The notes below the pieces were generated by a model. That model was not told where the DNA came from. It was given only the letters and a program-made list of their open reading frames with translations, and ran no database searches. Positions 12,361-22,743 of a stretch of 64,000 bases of DNA are shown piece after piece; position 1 is the first letter of the stretch, and each line of letters starts with the position of its first letter. A program made the position numbers and the translations under genes. Source of the stretch: Cryptomeria japonica (taxonomy: Eukaryota; Streptophyta; Pinopsida; Cupressales; Cupressaceae); assembly GCF_030272615.1 (NCBI RefSeq), contig NC_081413.1, forward strand, positions 442,703,038-442,767,037, given 5' to 3'.

Positions 12361-12663
12361 AAAATATAAGAAAAAAAATTCCTAAACTAAAAAAAATTCT
12401 CAATATCATCATAAATACGTGGAAAAATTCTCAATATCATCATAAATACTTGTAAAAATTTGAAAACTGATAAAATTAAAAACTCCTATTCTTAAGAAAA
12501 AAATTCCAATTTATCCATGAAACAACCATATATACATATACATTGTGAGTGAATTTGGCTGCTTTATCAGATGAGAACTAAAATTTAACTATTATATATT
12601 TTTAGCATCCTATGGATTCCATTCATCTGCCTATCGATACAATTCGCTAATAGTTTTATGCAT
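12361..12663. other. AT-rich spacer with a 33-bp tandem duplication
   Basis: The segment AATTCTCAATATCATCATAA occurs twice about 34 bp apart (12391-12453). Nothing else is recognised. Confidence 0.5.
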
Positions 12664-12960
12664 TTATTCAAGGGATTGCTGCCAATGTTTCATGATTTCA
12701 ATTACACTAAGAACGTCAAAGACAGGGTAACAAAACTCTAGCAAAGGAGATGCAAAACAAAACAGGTTATCACCAGTTTCTGTGTTGACGCAGAAGATGG
12801 GTGTCGTCGTTGCCGTCAAAGAGTACTCATGATCCCTTTGTCTCTGTCTCTGTCTCTGTCTCTTGACAGAGGAGAAGAATTGGGTATTATTATTGTTAAC
12901 AACGAGAATGACCCGCTCTGGATTCGAACCCTGATCCGATCCATTTTCGTGTATCGCCAT
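12664..12960 (-). CDS. Possible small protein or first-exon fragment, unknown function
   Basis: A 98-residue frame begins MAIHENGSDQG at an ATG (12960-12958); the frame opens slightly earlier at a GTG that is unlikely to be used. It has no recognised domain. Its one marked feature is an Arg-Gln run (RQRQRQRQRD) encoded by a hexanucleotide repeat. Base composition is clearly less AT-rich than the surroundings, which makes the frame stand out. A strong splice-donor-like AG|GTGAGT lies about 20 bp upstream of the ATG, and CCCTAATTAA sits further upstream. It could be a real exon, a gene fragment or chance. I do not recognise the protein. Confidence 0.25.
   Translation of the reverse strand: MAIHENGSDQGSNPERVILVVNNNNTQFFSSVKRQRQRQRQRDHEYSLTATTTPIFCVNTETGDNLFCFASPLLEFCYPVFDVLSVIEIMKHWQQSLE
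12839..12863. repeat. TCTGTC microsatellite
   Basis: About four copies of TCTGTC lie in tandem; on the minus strand they encode the Arg-Gln run of the small frame at 12664-12960. Confidence 0.85.
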
Positions 12961-13189
12961 TTTGTAGTCGCCTTTTCTACTCACCTAAAATGGAAGCTCT
13001 GGGCAGGGCATCAAAATAATAGGAAACTGTTAAAGAAGTATTGTGATTACACTTCTGAAGTCATGTATTTAATTAGGGTTTTGTGAATTGATGGCGGTGC
13101 TCTAAAGTCTTGGACGACTTTAAAGACTTGAGTCTTCCAAGTCTTGGCAAGGGTTAAAGGATCCTCCAATTTGACGGTCTACCATTCAT

Positions 13190-13500
13190 GGTATTGTCAT
13201 TTAATACCTTGTAATGTATCTCTCACCATGTTATGTGCAATAGATGTCACGAGAAGATGAAATTAATAATATGATTTTAAAAAATTCTTTAATTAATACA
13301 TTCAGGTAATGGTGTATTACAATTCATAAACATTGATAGTTTCCTCATTTAATATCTTGTAATTTATGTCTCACTATGTTATGTCCAATGAATGCATCAG
13401 TGTTTCCTATCTTTTCATTTTCACAGTCAATCATTGACGATTTTGTCATTTAATTACCTTTCAATTTATGTCTATCATCTTATATGTAGTGGTGGCCTAA
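13190..13500. repeat. Degenerate tandem repeat, three units
   Basis: The block CATTTAATACCTTGTAATGT with the following CTCACCATGTTATGTGCAAT is repeated, diverged, starting near 13197, 13346 and 13445. Spacing is about 150 then 100 bp, so it is an uneven array. No coding potential is seen. Confidence 0.6.
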
Positions 13501-13849
13501 ATAGTATAGGTAATAAAATTGTATAATTTTTTTTGTCAAACCAAATGTTTATTTAATAATTTCATTATAAATTTTAGATTAATCTTATTAAAATATGGAT
13601 GTGATTTAGTAATGTAATATTATTTTTCATTAATCATAACAGATTTGAACAAAGTGGAATTGCATAAAGATTTGAGATTCATAAAAGTGTTGAAAAAATG
13701 ATGGTGTCTCGAGATTATTTATGAAAAATCAAATAAACAGATAAAGATAAGTTTGAAGTTTCAGTTAGCTAGAAAGTTGTGCAGTCAACTCAATTGACAA
13801 ATGAAACATTGTCATTTCAAACTCATAACTAAAAATAATTAAATATTTA

Positions 13850-14573
13850 ATTTTAAAAATGCATTAATCAGAAGAGGAGGTTTATACATAGAAGGTGGAG
13901 TTAATTTGTGAGAAGATAATTATGAATTTATTAATTTATTTATTGAAGGTTTCAATGAGAAAGTATTTAATTTTAAGAATGAGTTAAATTGTCTATGGTT
14001 AATAATGAAAAATTTATTTATTTATAAAAAATGGATAACTGACTCTTATTTAATTAAATAATAAAATATTACATAAATGACTATGATGATAAATATTAAA
14101 TAATTAATACATTACCAATTATTAAATTCAACCAATGAATGATAATAAATGATGATTATTGATGATAAATGATAAATGTGATGATTATAAATGAGTTATA
14201 AATAACTTGGAAAGTAATGTGACTAAGGATTGATGAATGATGTGACAATAATTAAGGTTTGATAACAAAATGAATAATTTTAGTGTCTAAATTAATTTAG
14301 AATAATTATTTAATCCATAGGAATATGTATTTAATTAAATTATTAAGATTATTTAATTAAAGGAGAAGTATAGAGATTAATTACATAATAAAAATATTTA
14401 ATTAATAATAGAAGTAAATAAGATAATTTAGAAATTATTTAATTATGAGGATAGAGGGAAAATTTGACTTTTGAATTCAAATTAAAAGATTGGTGTTGAA
14501 TTAATTAAATAATTAAAGAAGAAAATTAGTAAAGTATTGCATCCTAGGCCTAGGCCAATTTTAGGTGTCTACA
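13850..14573 (-). repeat. Ty3/gypsy LTR fragment or solo LTR
   Basis: On the minus strand it starts TGTAGACACCTAAAATTGGC at 14573, the LTR opening also seen at 5243, 38924, 50821 and 55544. It continues into the AT-rich AATTAAATAATTAA type of sequence found in those LTRs. The other end is not defined, and no gag or pol lies on either side, so it is probably a solo or truncated LTR. Confidence 0.55.
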
Positions 14574-15667
14574 AGAAGAATCAAACACATAACGTAGTGT
14601 TTACATAGAAAAATCCTTTTGAAAAACAATCCTCCAAGAAGAGAGTCCAAGATCTATATTATCTTTCTAAAATAGAAACTACATACAATTTTTCCTTTCT
14701 CCTCTTCAATGTTCAATCCTCGAAATGACAATTTCACTATTGATAATTAGACACACATAATATAACCTCAAGGCATGCCTAAATAGAATGTTCAATTTCT
14801 AAATGGGGAAACAAAGTTGGTAATAATATCCCAATGCCTCCCTTGGATAAATCTAATTATTTAATACTTATGATAATGTAGGTTGCAACTATTTTACTTG
14901 CGTACCTAATTTGGGCACTTGATTGTTTCCAGTTATTGTTTATACCAATAAGTTGTTTTGTCTTTAATAATAGCCACATAAAAAAATATAATTCCTATTA
15001 ATTGTGAATCCCTCATCTTTTATGAATCATTTATAAACAATATTAGTAGCAATTAAATACATAAGATTTACAAGATTGATACAAACCTTTTGAAGTGTTT
15101 TTCAATCACCCAATTCTAATGTCCATCTATCACAACATGGTGCAAAAATGAGTACTTACAAATCTAACAACGATCTAAACTTATATTGTCAAATGTTGTT
15201 AGACTTTATAATAAAGAAAACAACACCAAATTAGGTAAATTAATAATATAAAAGTGTGCACTAGAGAAAATAAAAATACATTTGTAAAAGTCATCCAAAT
15301 CCTTAAATATTATATTTGATAGTAAAGAAAACTAAATTTCAATTTCAAAACAAATAGAATTCATCATCTACCACATATTCATACACCATCTTCATAATTT
15401 AACGTTAATGCCCTAGCCTTCTCATTAAATTTTCACAATTTACATTAAAATATTTAATGTCATGGATTCTAATTTTTTTAGTTTATTTCTGATCTCTTGA
15501 GTTTAACCTAATTTATGTAATAGTGAAATTGAAATTTAAACTCGTGTGAATGGATGTTAATGCTCAAGACAAGTTTGTCCTTAAAATCTTGCTGTATCCT
15601 CTCCTCCACTTGTGAGTCTCGTGATATACCCACACTTGTTTTTTTTGTCATTTTGCTTGTTGACAGT
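14574..15667. other. Unassigned intergenic DNA
   Basis: About 1.1 kb of AT-rich DNA. I see no open frame, protein relic or shared repeat. Confidence 0.4.
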
Positions 15668-16160
15668 TCCATTTTGCTGTCATTCACATAATGCGCGTTC
15701 GGCGGTGCAAGTCAGGTAACTGGAAGGGAATGCAAGCAAGTCAATATGATTTTAACGCTCAAATAGTGCACCTATGTTTTTCTGAGTAGGAAGAAGTTTT
15801 TACATTCTGAGTATTGAATAGACTTTTGAATAGATGAAGAGTAGGAGACACATTTTGCTGTCATTCACATAATGGAAGTAGAAATCAGGCAAGTTCGTTG
15901 TTTTATCGGATGGAAATACAAGCAAGTCAATATGATTTTAACGCTCACCACAAACTTTTGTATTTTAATACATCTCATAGAAAATAAAAAAAAATTTGAA
16001 AAAAATTGGATTAACTTTCTTGTAACTCCTCCGTCGATCTTTCCGAAATGCTGACATTTTATGGTGGGTTTTAAATATTCACGTCAAATAGTTCACCTAA
16101 CTTCTTCTGAGTTGGAAGAAGTTTGTAGATTCTATTTACTAAATATGAGGATTGAATAGG
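15668..16160. repeat. Local direct duplication
   Basis: CATTTTGCTGTCATTCACAT (15671 and 15852), AAGCAAGTCAATATGATTTT (near 15733 and 15919) and the TTCTGAGTxGGAAGAAGTTT block (near 15779 and 16107) appear twice in the same order. The second copy is longer by an insertion of about 150 bp after AACGCTCA. No gene is seen. Confidence 0.75.
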
Positions 16161-16437
16161 CAAAAGGGCAGACTTTGAATACATGACAGGTTGGACATTA
16201 AATCTTTCTAGAATATCTTTAAATTAATATGATCCATTAGTGTTTAAAATCGATAATTTTAGGGAAACATTGTAAAAATGGGTTTTTAATTAGTGTGAGG
16301 AACAATTCTGGATTTAGAAACTGCAAATGAGGAATGTGTTAAAAAAAATTATTATACACGATGCAATGTATCAATGAGGAATGTGTTTTAAAAATAGTTA
16401 TACAAATATCTATTAAACAAGGAATGCAATATACAAA
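16161..16437. other. Unassigned spacer
   Basis: AT-rich sequence between the local duplication and the flank repeat. It holds two similar blocks around GAGGAATGTGTT (near 16330 and 16377); nothing else is visible. Confidence 0.4.
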
Positions 16438-16665
16438 ATAGAGAGTTCAACCAATGAAAGATGTTTTTTTTCTCCATCATGCAATCTAGTACACAAAAGG
16501 CGTTTATACCATATAGAAACACAAATAAATGATATTTTTACAATTATGTAAAAGAGAGAATTAAATATACCGATAGGAGTTTTGTTCTTTTTTTTTAATA
16601 TTATGTAATGGATGGTTAAATTATTAAAAGAATAGAATTGGCTGAATGCATAAATGTTCTATCTC
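16438..16665 (+). repeat. Flank repeat, copy also at 28098-28262
   Basis: The sequence containing AGTTCAACCAAT, TAGAAACACAAATAAAT, GAAGTTTTGTT-like and TGGTTAAATTATT blocks recurs in the same order and orientation at 28098-28262, just beyond the right end of the copia element. The copies are diverged. The right-hand part of this block (from 16597) is the portion carried along in each tandem unit of the triplicated element. Confidence 0.65.
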
Positions 16666-16668
16666 AGT

Positions 16669-16677
16669 ATAAATACA
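16669..16677 (+). promoter_or_regulatory. TATA-like box in host flank, copied three times
   Basis: TATAAATAC lies about 62 bp before the LTR in the host flank, and recurs at 19370 and 22071 in the other units. A TATA box about 30 bp ahead of a CA-rich, C/T-rich stretch (CTCACAAACTCTTCCAGCTC) looks like a core promoter with its start region. Whether it belongs to a host gene or to an older element is unknown. Confidence 0.4.
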
Positions 16678-16730
16678 CCAAAGAGATGGTCCCCTCACAA
16701 ACTCTTCCAGCTCAGCGAAACCTCCCTCCC

Positions 16731-17258
16731 TGTTGGAGTTAATCACCAACTACCAAAAAATAATGCTGTCGTATTTCCTTTCTTTCTCTCGTGGTATTCT
16801 GTCTTGTCATCTACAGGCTTCTGATCAAACAAAGGACAAATGCCAACTTGTTTTTGATGGCAAAATCTTCCTCTTAGATCTTTCCACGGTGATCTAGAAA
16901 CTTCAATTTTAATATGTTTTTTTCGTTTATTGTCTGACATATGATTAGAAAGACAATATATGTAGTTTTGAAATATATATGTAAAAAGTGTGTGCGCAGA
17001 TAAAGAGCTGCAAAACTAGTCAATGAAAGAGAAGAACAGGGGTTTTGTATAGCAACAAAAGAACATTTTGTATAGCAACAGAAGAACAGGGGAGTCATGA
17101 TATTTGAATTTTTCTGAGTCTACAAAATGAGCAGACCTCAATAATATGAGGCATTTTGTAATTAGTTCTGTGATAGAATGAAAAGAATGGATTGTTGATT
17201 TAAAATCTGTTTTCTTTTATCTGCCCTATTTTTTTTGGTTCTGTTTTTTGCTCCCCTT
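16731..17258 (+). repeat. Copia 5' LTR, unit 1
   Basis: It starts TGTTGGAGTTAATCACC and breaks off at GCTCCCCT, about 14 bp before the end seen in the 3' LTR. The next bases are TTCAGAGCTGAAGG, which looks like the tail of a copia primer-binding site (TGGTATCAGAGC) without its first five bases. Confidence 0.85.
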
Positions 17259-17341
17259 TCAGAGCTGAAGGTTAAAAGTTATTGGGTGAAGTAACTGAGA
17301 AAGTTTTTCAAAGAGATAGAAAGGTTTTTTCACAGTCTATA

Positions 17342-19309
17342 ATGGCAGCTCCAAGCACAAGTTTGACAAATCCACAGATCCCACAGTTTAATGGGAAAAA
17401 TTATGATTACTGGGCAATCACAATGAAGGCATTATTTTGTGCACAAGATTTATGGGAGTTTGTTGAAAATGGCTACCAAGAACCAGTAGATGCAACAACA
17501 TATAATGCATTAACTCAAGCAGAGAAAGACTTATTGAAGGAAAATAAAAAGAAAGACTCAAAAGCCCTCTTCCTCATCTTTCAAGGAGTGAATGAAAGCA
17601 TTTTTCCAAGGATTCAAGTAGCAACAAAGTCCAAGCAAGCATGGGACATTCTTCAAACAGCCTATCAAGGAATGGGAAAGGTAAAAATAACTAAGTTGCA
17701 AATGTTAAGAAGGGATTTTGAGACCATCTACATGAAAGAATCAGATACAATAGAATCATTTTTCACTCAAATCATTGGATTGGTAAACCAAATCAAAACT
17801 CATGGTGAAAACCTTGAAGAAAGAAGAGTGGTTGAAAATATTTTGAGAAGTTTGCCTACAAGATTTGAATCTATTGTGGTGGCCATAGAAGAGACAAAGA
17901 ATATCTCACAATTTTCAGTGGATGAGCTTCATGCTTCACTCATTTCTCATGAGCATAGACTAAGCAGGTCAACAAATTCAAATTTGGAGCATGCATTCAA
18001 GACACAAGTTTCAATCAGCCATGGTAGAGGCAGGGGAAGAACAAATTTCAGAGGTAGAGGAAGAAATTCATATAGAGGTGGAAGAGGCAGCCCATCAAAT
18101 TCAAGTGGAAGAGGTAGCAGCCCATCAAGCTCAAGTGGAAGAGGCAACTATCAAACATCAACTCAAAATCAACTCCAAAGCTAAAGGTATGACAAATCCT
18201 CAGTCCAATGTCATTATTGCAAGAAATTTGGGCATTACATAAATGAATGTAGAAAGAAGCAATATGATTCTAGACAACAAAGTGCAAATTTTACCAAGGA
18301 AAGTCAAACTCAGGACAGCATGTTCATAGCTTGTAATGTTGCACAAGAAAGTGAGAAAGATATATGGTTTTTAGACTTGGGTTGTAGCAATCATATGACT
18401 GGAAATTTGGAAATGTTTTCTAGTTTGGATAAGAGTGTAAAATCAGATGTAACATTGGGGAATGACAACAAAGTTTCAGTTATGGGTAAAGGTAGTGTCA
18501 ACATTCTAACCAAAATGGGGGAGAAAAAGTATATATCAAATGTCTATTTTGTTCCTGGATTGAAACATAACTTAATGAGTATAGGGCAGCTCATTCAAAA
18601 AGGGTATAGAGTCTATTTCAAGAACAAAGAATGCACAATTTTAGACAAATTTCCAAGCAATCAGCTCATAGCAAAAGTCCAAATGACAAGCAATAGAATG
18701 TTTCCCCTAAGGATAAAACCAGATTTGAAAGTAGAGTTTTCTCAAGAACATAACACAATGAATCCACGAATGCATGAAAGAAAAGTTGCAGCAGTCCCCT
18801 AAGTAGTTTATCAAGCTGAAATTAAAGATGAAAATTGGTTATGGCACCTAAGATCTGGGCATCTAAACTTTGGAAACTTAAACTTATTACATAAGAAGAA
18901 AATGGTGATGGGGTTGCCACTAATAGCAAAACCGGATAGAATATGTGAAGGATGTATTTTGGGTAAACAACATAGAGAATCATTTCCGGCCGAAAACTCA
19001 ATTCGTGGAAACAAACAATTAGAGATTATTCATTCAGATTTGTGTGGACCAATGCAAACACCTTCCATTGGTGGGAGCTACTACTTCTCGACATTCATTG
19101 ATGACTTCACAAGAAAAATTTGGGTCTACTTTCTAAAACATAAGCATGAGGTGTTTCATTATTTCTATCAATTCAAGGTTCTTGTTGAGAAACAAAGTGG
19201 GCACTACATCAAAGCATTGAGAACAGATAGAGGAGGTGAATATATCTCAAATGACTTCATAAGGTTTTGCAAAGACCATGGAATCCATAAACAATACAAT
19301 ATTATGTAA
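17342..19309 (+). pseudogene. Copia gag-pol, unit 1 (truncated in integrase)
   Basis: A single frame starts at ATG 17342 (MAAPSTSLTNPQIPQFNGKN). Gag has the DUF4219/UBN2-type start (FNGKNYDYWAITMKALF) and a Gly-Arg-rich tail (GRGRGRTNFRGRGRN). A TAA at 18182-18184 falls just before the CCHC knuckle ([14 protein letters not shown]). The protease site reads [11 protein letters not shown] where copia has DSG. A second TAA (18800-18802, Pro-stop-Val-Val-Tyr) is unique to this unit. The GAG-pre-integrase ([15 protein letters not shown]) and integrase motifs ([15 protein letters not shown]) follow. The frame ends where the sequence jumps to host flank at 19297. Confidence 0.9.
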
Positions 19310-19431
19310 TGGATGGTTAAATTATTAAAAGAATAGAATTGGCTGAATGCATAAATGTTCTATCTCAGTATAAATACACCAAAGAGATGGTCCCCTCACA
19401 AACTCTTCCAGCTCAACGAAACCTCCCTCCC

Positions 19432-19959
19432 TGTTGGAGTTAATCACCAACTACCAAAAAATAATGCTGTCGTATTTCCTTTCTTCCTCTCGTGGTATTC
19501 TGTCTTGTCATCTACAGTCTTCTGATCAAACAAAGGACAAATGCCAACTTGTTTTTGATGGCAAAATCTTCCTCTTAGATCTTTCCACGGTGATCTAGAA
19601 ACTTCAATTTTAATATGTGTTTTTCGTTTATTGTCTGACATATGATTAGAAAGACAATATATGTAGTTTTGAAATATATATGTAAAAAGTGTGTGCGTAG
19701 AAAAAGAGCTGCAAAACTAGTCAATGAAAGAGAAGAACAGGGGTTTTGTATAGCAACAAAAGAACATTTTGTATAGCAACAGAAGAACAGGGGAGTCATG
19801 ATATTTGAATTTTTCTGAGTCTACAAAATGAGCAGACCTCAATAATATGAGGCATTTTGTAATTAGTTCTGTGATAGAATGAAAAGAATGGATTGTTGAT
19901 TTAAAATCTGTTTTCTTTTATCTACCCTATTTTTTTTGGTTCTGTTTTTTGCTCCCCTT
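19432..19959 (+). repeat. Copia 5' LTR, unit 2
   Basis: This is the same LTR with the same truncated right end. By eye it differs from the unit 1 LTR at roughly half a dozen positions. Confidence 0.85.
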
Positions 19960-20042
19960 TCAGAGCTGAAGGTTAAAATTTATTGGGTGAAGTGACTGAG
20001 AAAGTTTTTCAAAGAGATAGAAAGGTTTTTTCACAATCTGTA

Positions 20043-21998
20043 ATGGCAGCTCTAAGCACAAGTTTAACAAATCCACAGATCCCACAGTTTAATGGGAAAA
20101 ATTATGATTACTGGGCAATCACAATGAAGGCATTATTTTGTGCACAAGATTTATGGGAGTTTGTTGAAAATGGCTACCAAGAACCAGTAGATTGAACAAC
20201 ATATAATGCATTAACTCAAGCAGAGAAAGACTTATTGAAGGAAAATAAAAAGAAAGACTCAAAAGCCCTCTTCCTCATCTTTCAAGGAGTGAATGAAAGC
20301 ATTTTTCCAAGGATTCAAGTAGCAACAAAGTCCAAGAAAGCATGGGACATTCTTCAAACAGCCTATCAAGGAATGGAAAAGGTAAAAATAGCTAAGTTGC
20401 AAATGTTAAGAAGGGATTTTGAGACCATCTACATGAAAGAATCAGATACAATAGAATCATTCTTCACTCAAATCATTGGATTGGTAAACCAAATCAAAAC
20501 TCATGGTGAAAACCTTGAAGAAAGAAGAGTGGTTGAAAATATTTTGAGAAGTTTGCCTACAAGATTTGAATCTATTGTGGTGGCCATAGAAGAGACAAAG
20601 AATATCTCACAATTTTCAGTGGATGAGCTTCATGCTTCACTCATTTCTCATGAGCATAGACTAAGCAGGTCAACAAATTCAAATTTGGAGCATGCATTCA
20701 AGACACATGTTTCAATCAGCCATGGTAGAGGTAGGGGAAGAACAAATTTCAGAGGTAGAGGAAGAAATTCATATAGAAGTGGAAGAGGCAGCCCATCAAA
20801 TTCAAGTGGAAGAGGTAGCAGCCCATCAAGCTCAAGTGGAAGAGGCAACTATCAAACATCAACTCAAAATCAACCCCAAAGCTAAAGGTATGACAAATCC
20901 TCAGTCCAATGTCACTATTGCAAGAAATTTGGGCATTACATAAATGAATGTAGAAAGAAGCAATATGATTCTAGACAACAAATTGCAAATTTTACCAAGG
21001 AAAATCAAACTCAGGAAAGCATGTTCATAGCTTGTAATGTTGCACAAGAAAGTGAGAAAGATATATGGTTTTTAGACTTGGGTTGTAGCAATCATATGAC
21101 TGGAAATTTGGAAATGTTTTCTAGTTTGGATAAGAGTGTAAAATCAGATGTAACATTGGGGAATGACAACAAAGTTTCAGTTATGGGTAAAGGTAGTGTC
21201 AACATTCTAACCAAAATGGGGGAGAAAAAGTATATATCAAATGTCTATTTTGTTCCTGGATTGAAACATAACTTAATGAGTATAGGGCAGCTCATTCAAA
21301 AAGGGTATAGAGTCTATTTCAAGAACAAAGAATGCACAATTTTACACAAATTTCCAAGCAATCAGCTCATAGCAAAAGTCCAAATGACAAGCAATAGAAT
21401 GTTTCCCCTAAGGATAAAACCAGATTTGAAAGTAGAGTTTTCTCAAGAACATAACACAATGAATCCACGAATGCATGAAAGAAAAGTTGCAGCAGTCCCC
21501 CAAGTAGTTTATCAAGCTGAAATTAAAGATGAAAATTGGTTATGGCACCTAAGATCTGGGCATCTAAACTTTGGAAACTTAAACTTATTACATAAGAAGA
21601 AAATGGTGATGGGGTTTCCACTAATAGCAAAACCGGATAGAATATGTGAAGGATGTATTTTGGGTAAACAACATAGAGAATCATTTCCAGCCGGAAACTC
21701 AATTCGTGGAAACAAACAATTAGAGATTATTCATTCAGATTTGTGTGGACCAATGCAAACACCTTCCATTGGTGGGAGCTACTACTTCTTGACATTCATT
21801 GATGACTTCACAAGAAAAATTTGGGTCTACTTTCTAAAACATAAGCATGAGGTGTTTCATTATTTCTGTCAATTCAAGGTTCTTGTTGAGAAACAAAGTG
21901 GGCACTACATCAAAGCATTGAGAACAGATAGAGGAGGTGAATATATCTCAAATGACTTCATAAGATTTTGCAAAGACCATGGAATCCATAAACAATAG
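20043..21998 (+). pseudogene. Copia gag-pol, unit 2 (truncated in integrase)
   Basis: Same frame and domains as unit 1, starting at ATG 20043 (MAALSTSLTNPQ). A private TGA stop lies in gag after QEPVD (about 20193). The shared TAA before the zinc knuckle and the DLG protease site are both present. After that TAA the frame from 21021 is open through protease, GAG-pre-integrase and the integrase core to the joint at 21998, so this unit keeps the longest early-pol frame of the two truncated ones. RT and RNase H are absent. Confidence 0.9.
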
Positions 21999-22132
21999 AA
22001 TATTATGTAATGGATGGTTAAATTATTAAAAGAATAGAATTGGCTGAATGCATAAATGTTCTATCTCAGTATAAATACACCAAAGAGATGGTCCCCTCAC
22101 AAACTCTTCCAGCTCAGCGAAACCTCCCTCCC

Positions 22133-22660
22133 TGTTGGAGTTAATCACCAACTACCAAAAAATAATGCTGTAGTATTTCCTTTCTTCCTCTCGTGGTATT
22201 CTGTCTTGTCATCTACAGTCTTCTGATCAAACAAAGGACAAATGCCAACTTGTTTTTGATGGCAAAATCTTCCTCTTAGATCTTTCCACGGTGATCTAGA
22301 AACTTCAATTTTAATATGTTTTTTTCGTTTATTGTCTGACATATGATTAGAAAGACAATATATATAGTTTTGAAATATATATGTAAAAAGTGTGTGCGCA
22401 GAAAAAGAGCTGCAAAACTAGTCAATGAAAGAGAAGAACAGGGGTTTTGTATAGCAACAAAAGAACATTTTGTATAGCAACAGAAGAACAGGGGAGTCAT
22501 GATATTTGAATTTTTCTGAGTCTACAAAATGAGCAGACCTCAATAATATGAGGCATTTTGTAATTCGTTCTGTGACAGAATGAAAAGAATGGATTGTTGA
22601 TTTAAAATCTGTTTTCTTTTATCTGCCCTATTTTTTTTGGTTCTATTTTTTGCTCCCCTT
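22133..22660 (+). repeat. Copia 5' LTR, unit 3
   Basis: Same LTR and same truncated right end as units 1 and 2. It is the 5' LTR of the only copy with a full pol. Confidence 0.85.
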
Positions 22661-22743
22661 TCAGAGCTGAAGGTTAAAAGTTATTGGGTGAAGTGACTGA
22701 GAAATTTTTTCAAAGAGATAGAAAGGTTTTTTCACAGTCTGTA

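Larger units (their letters stand above)
16597..19297 (+). repeat. Tandem unit 1 of the triplication (2,701 bp)
   Basis: The unit holds 134 bp of host flank (AATATTATGTAATGG to CCTCCCTCCC), a 5' LTR, gag, protease and the first half of integrase. It ends at CATAAACAATAC, where the sequence jumps back to the flank. The unbroken sequence in unit 3 continues into ...CAATTTACTGCAAGG. A couple of non-templated bases (AC or AG) seem to lie at the joints. Confidence 0.9.
19298..21998 (+). repeat. Tandem unit 2 of the triplication (2,701 bp)
   Basis: Same content and same length as unit 1, differing by scattered substitutions and no net indel. The joint to unit 3 reads CATAAACAATAG, one base different from the unit 1/2 joint. 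Confidence 0.9.

Noticed and set aside
12915-12935. tRNA B-box-like GGTTCGAATCC on the minus strand
   Set aside because: The flanking bases do not form a T-stem or acceptor stem, no A box stands at the right distance, and the sequence lies inside the small frame at 12664-12960. Not a tRNA.
16597-22132. Reading units 1 and 2 as separate truncated insertions of the same copia
   Set aside because: Identical 2,701-bp spacing and inclusion of the same host flank and target repeat in each unit require tandem duplication, not new insertions.
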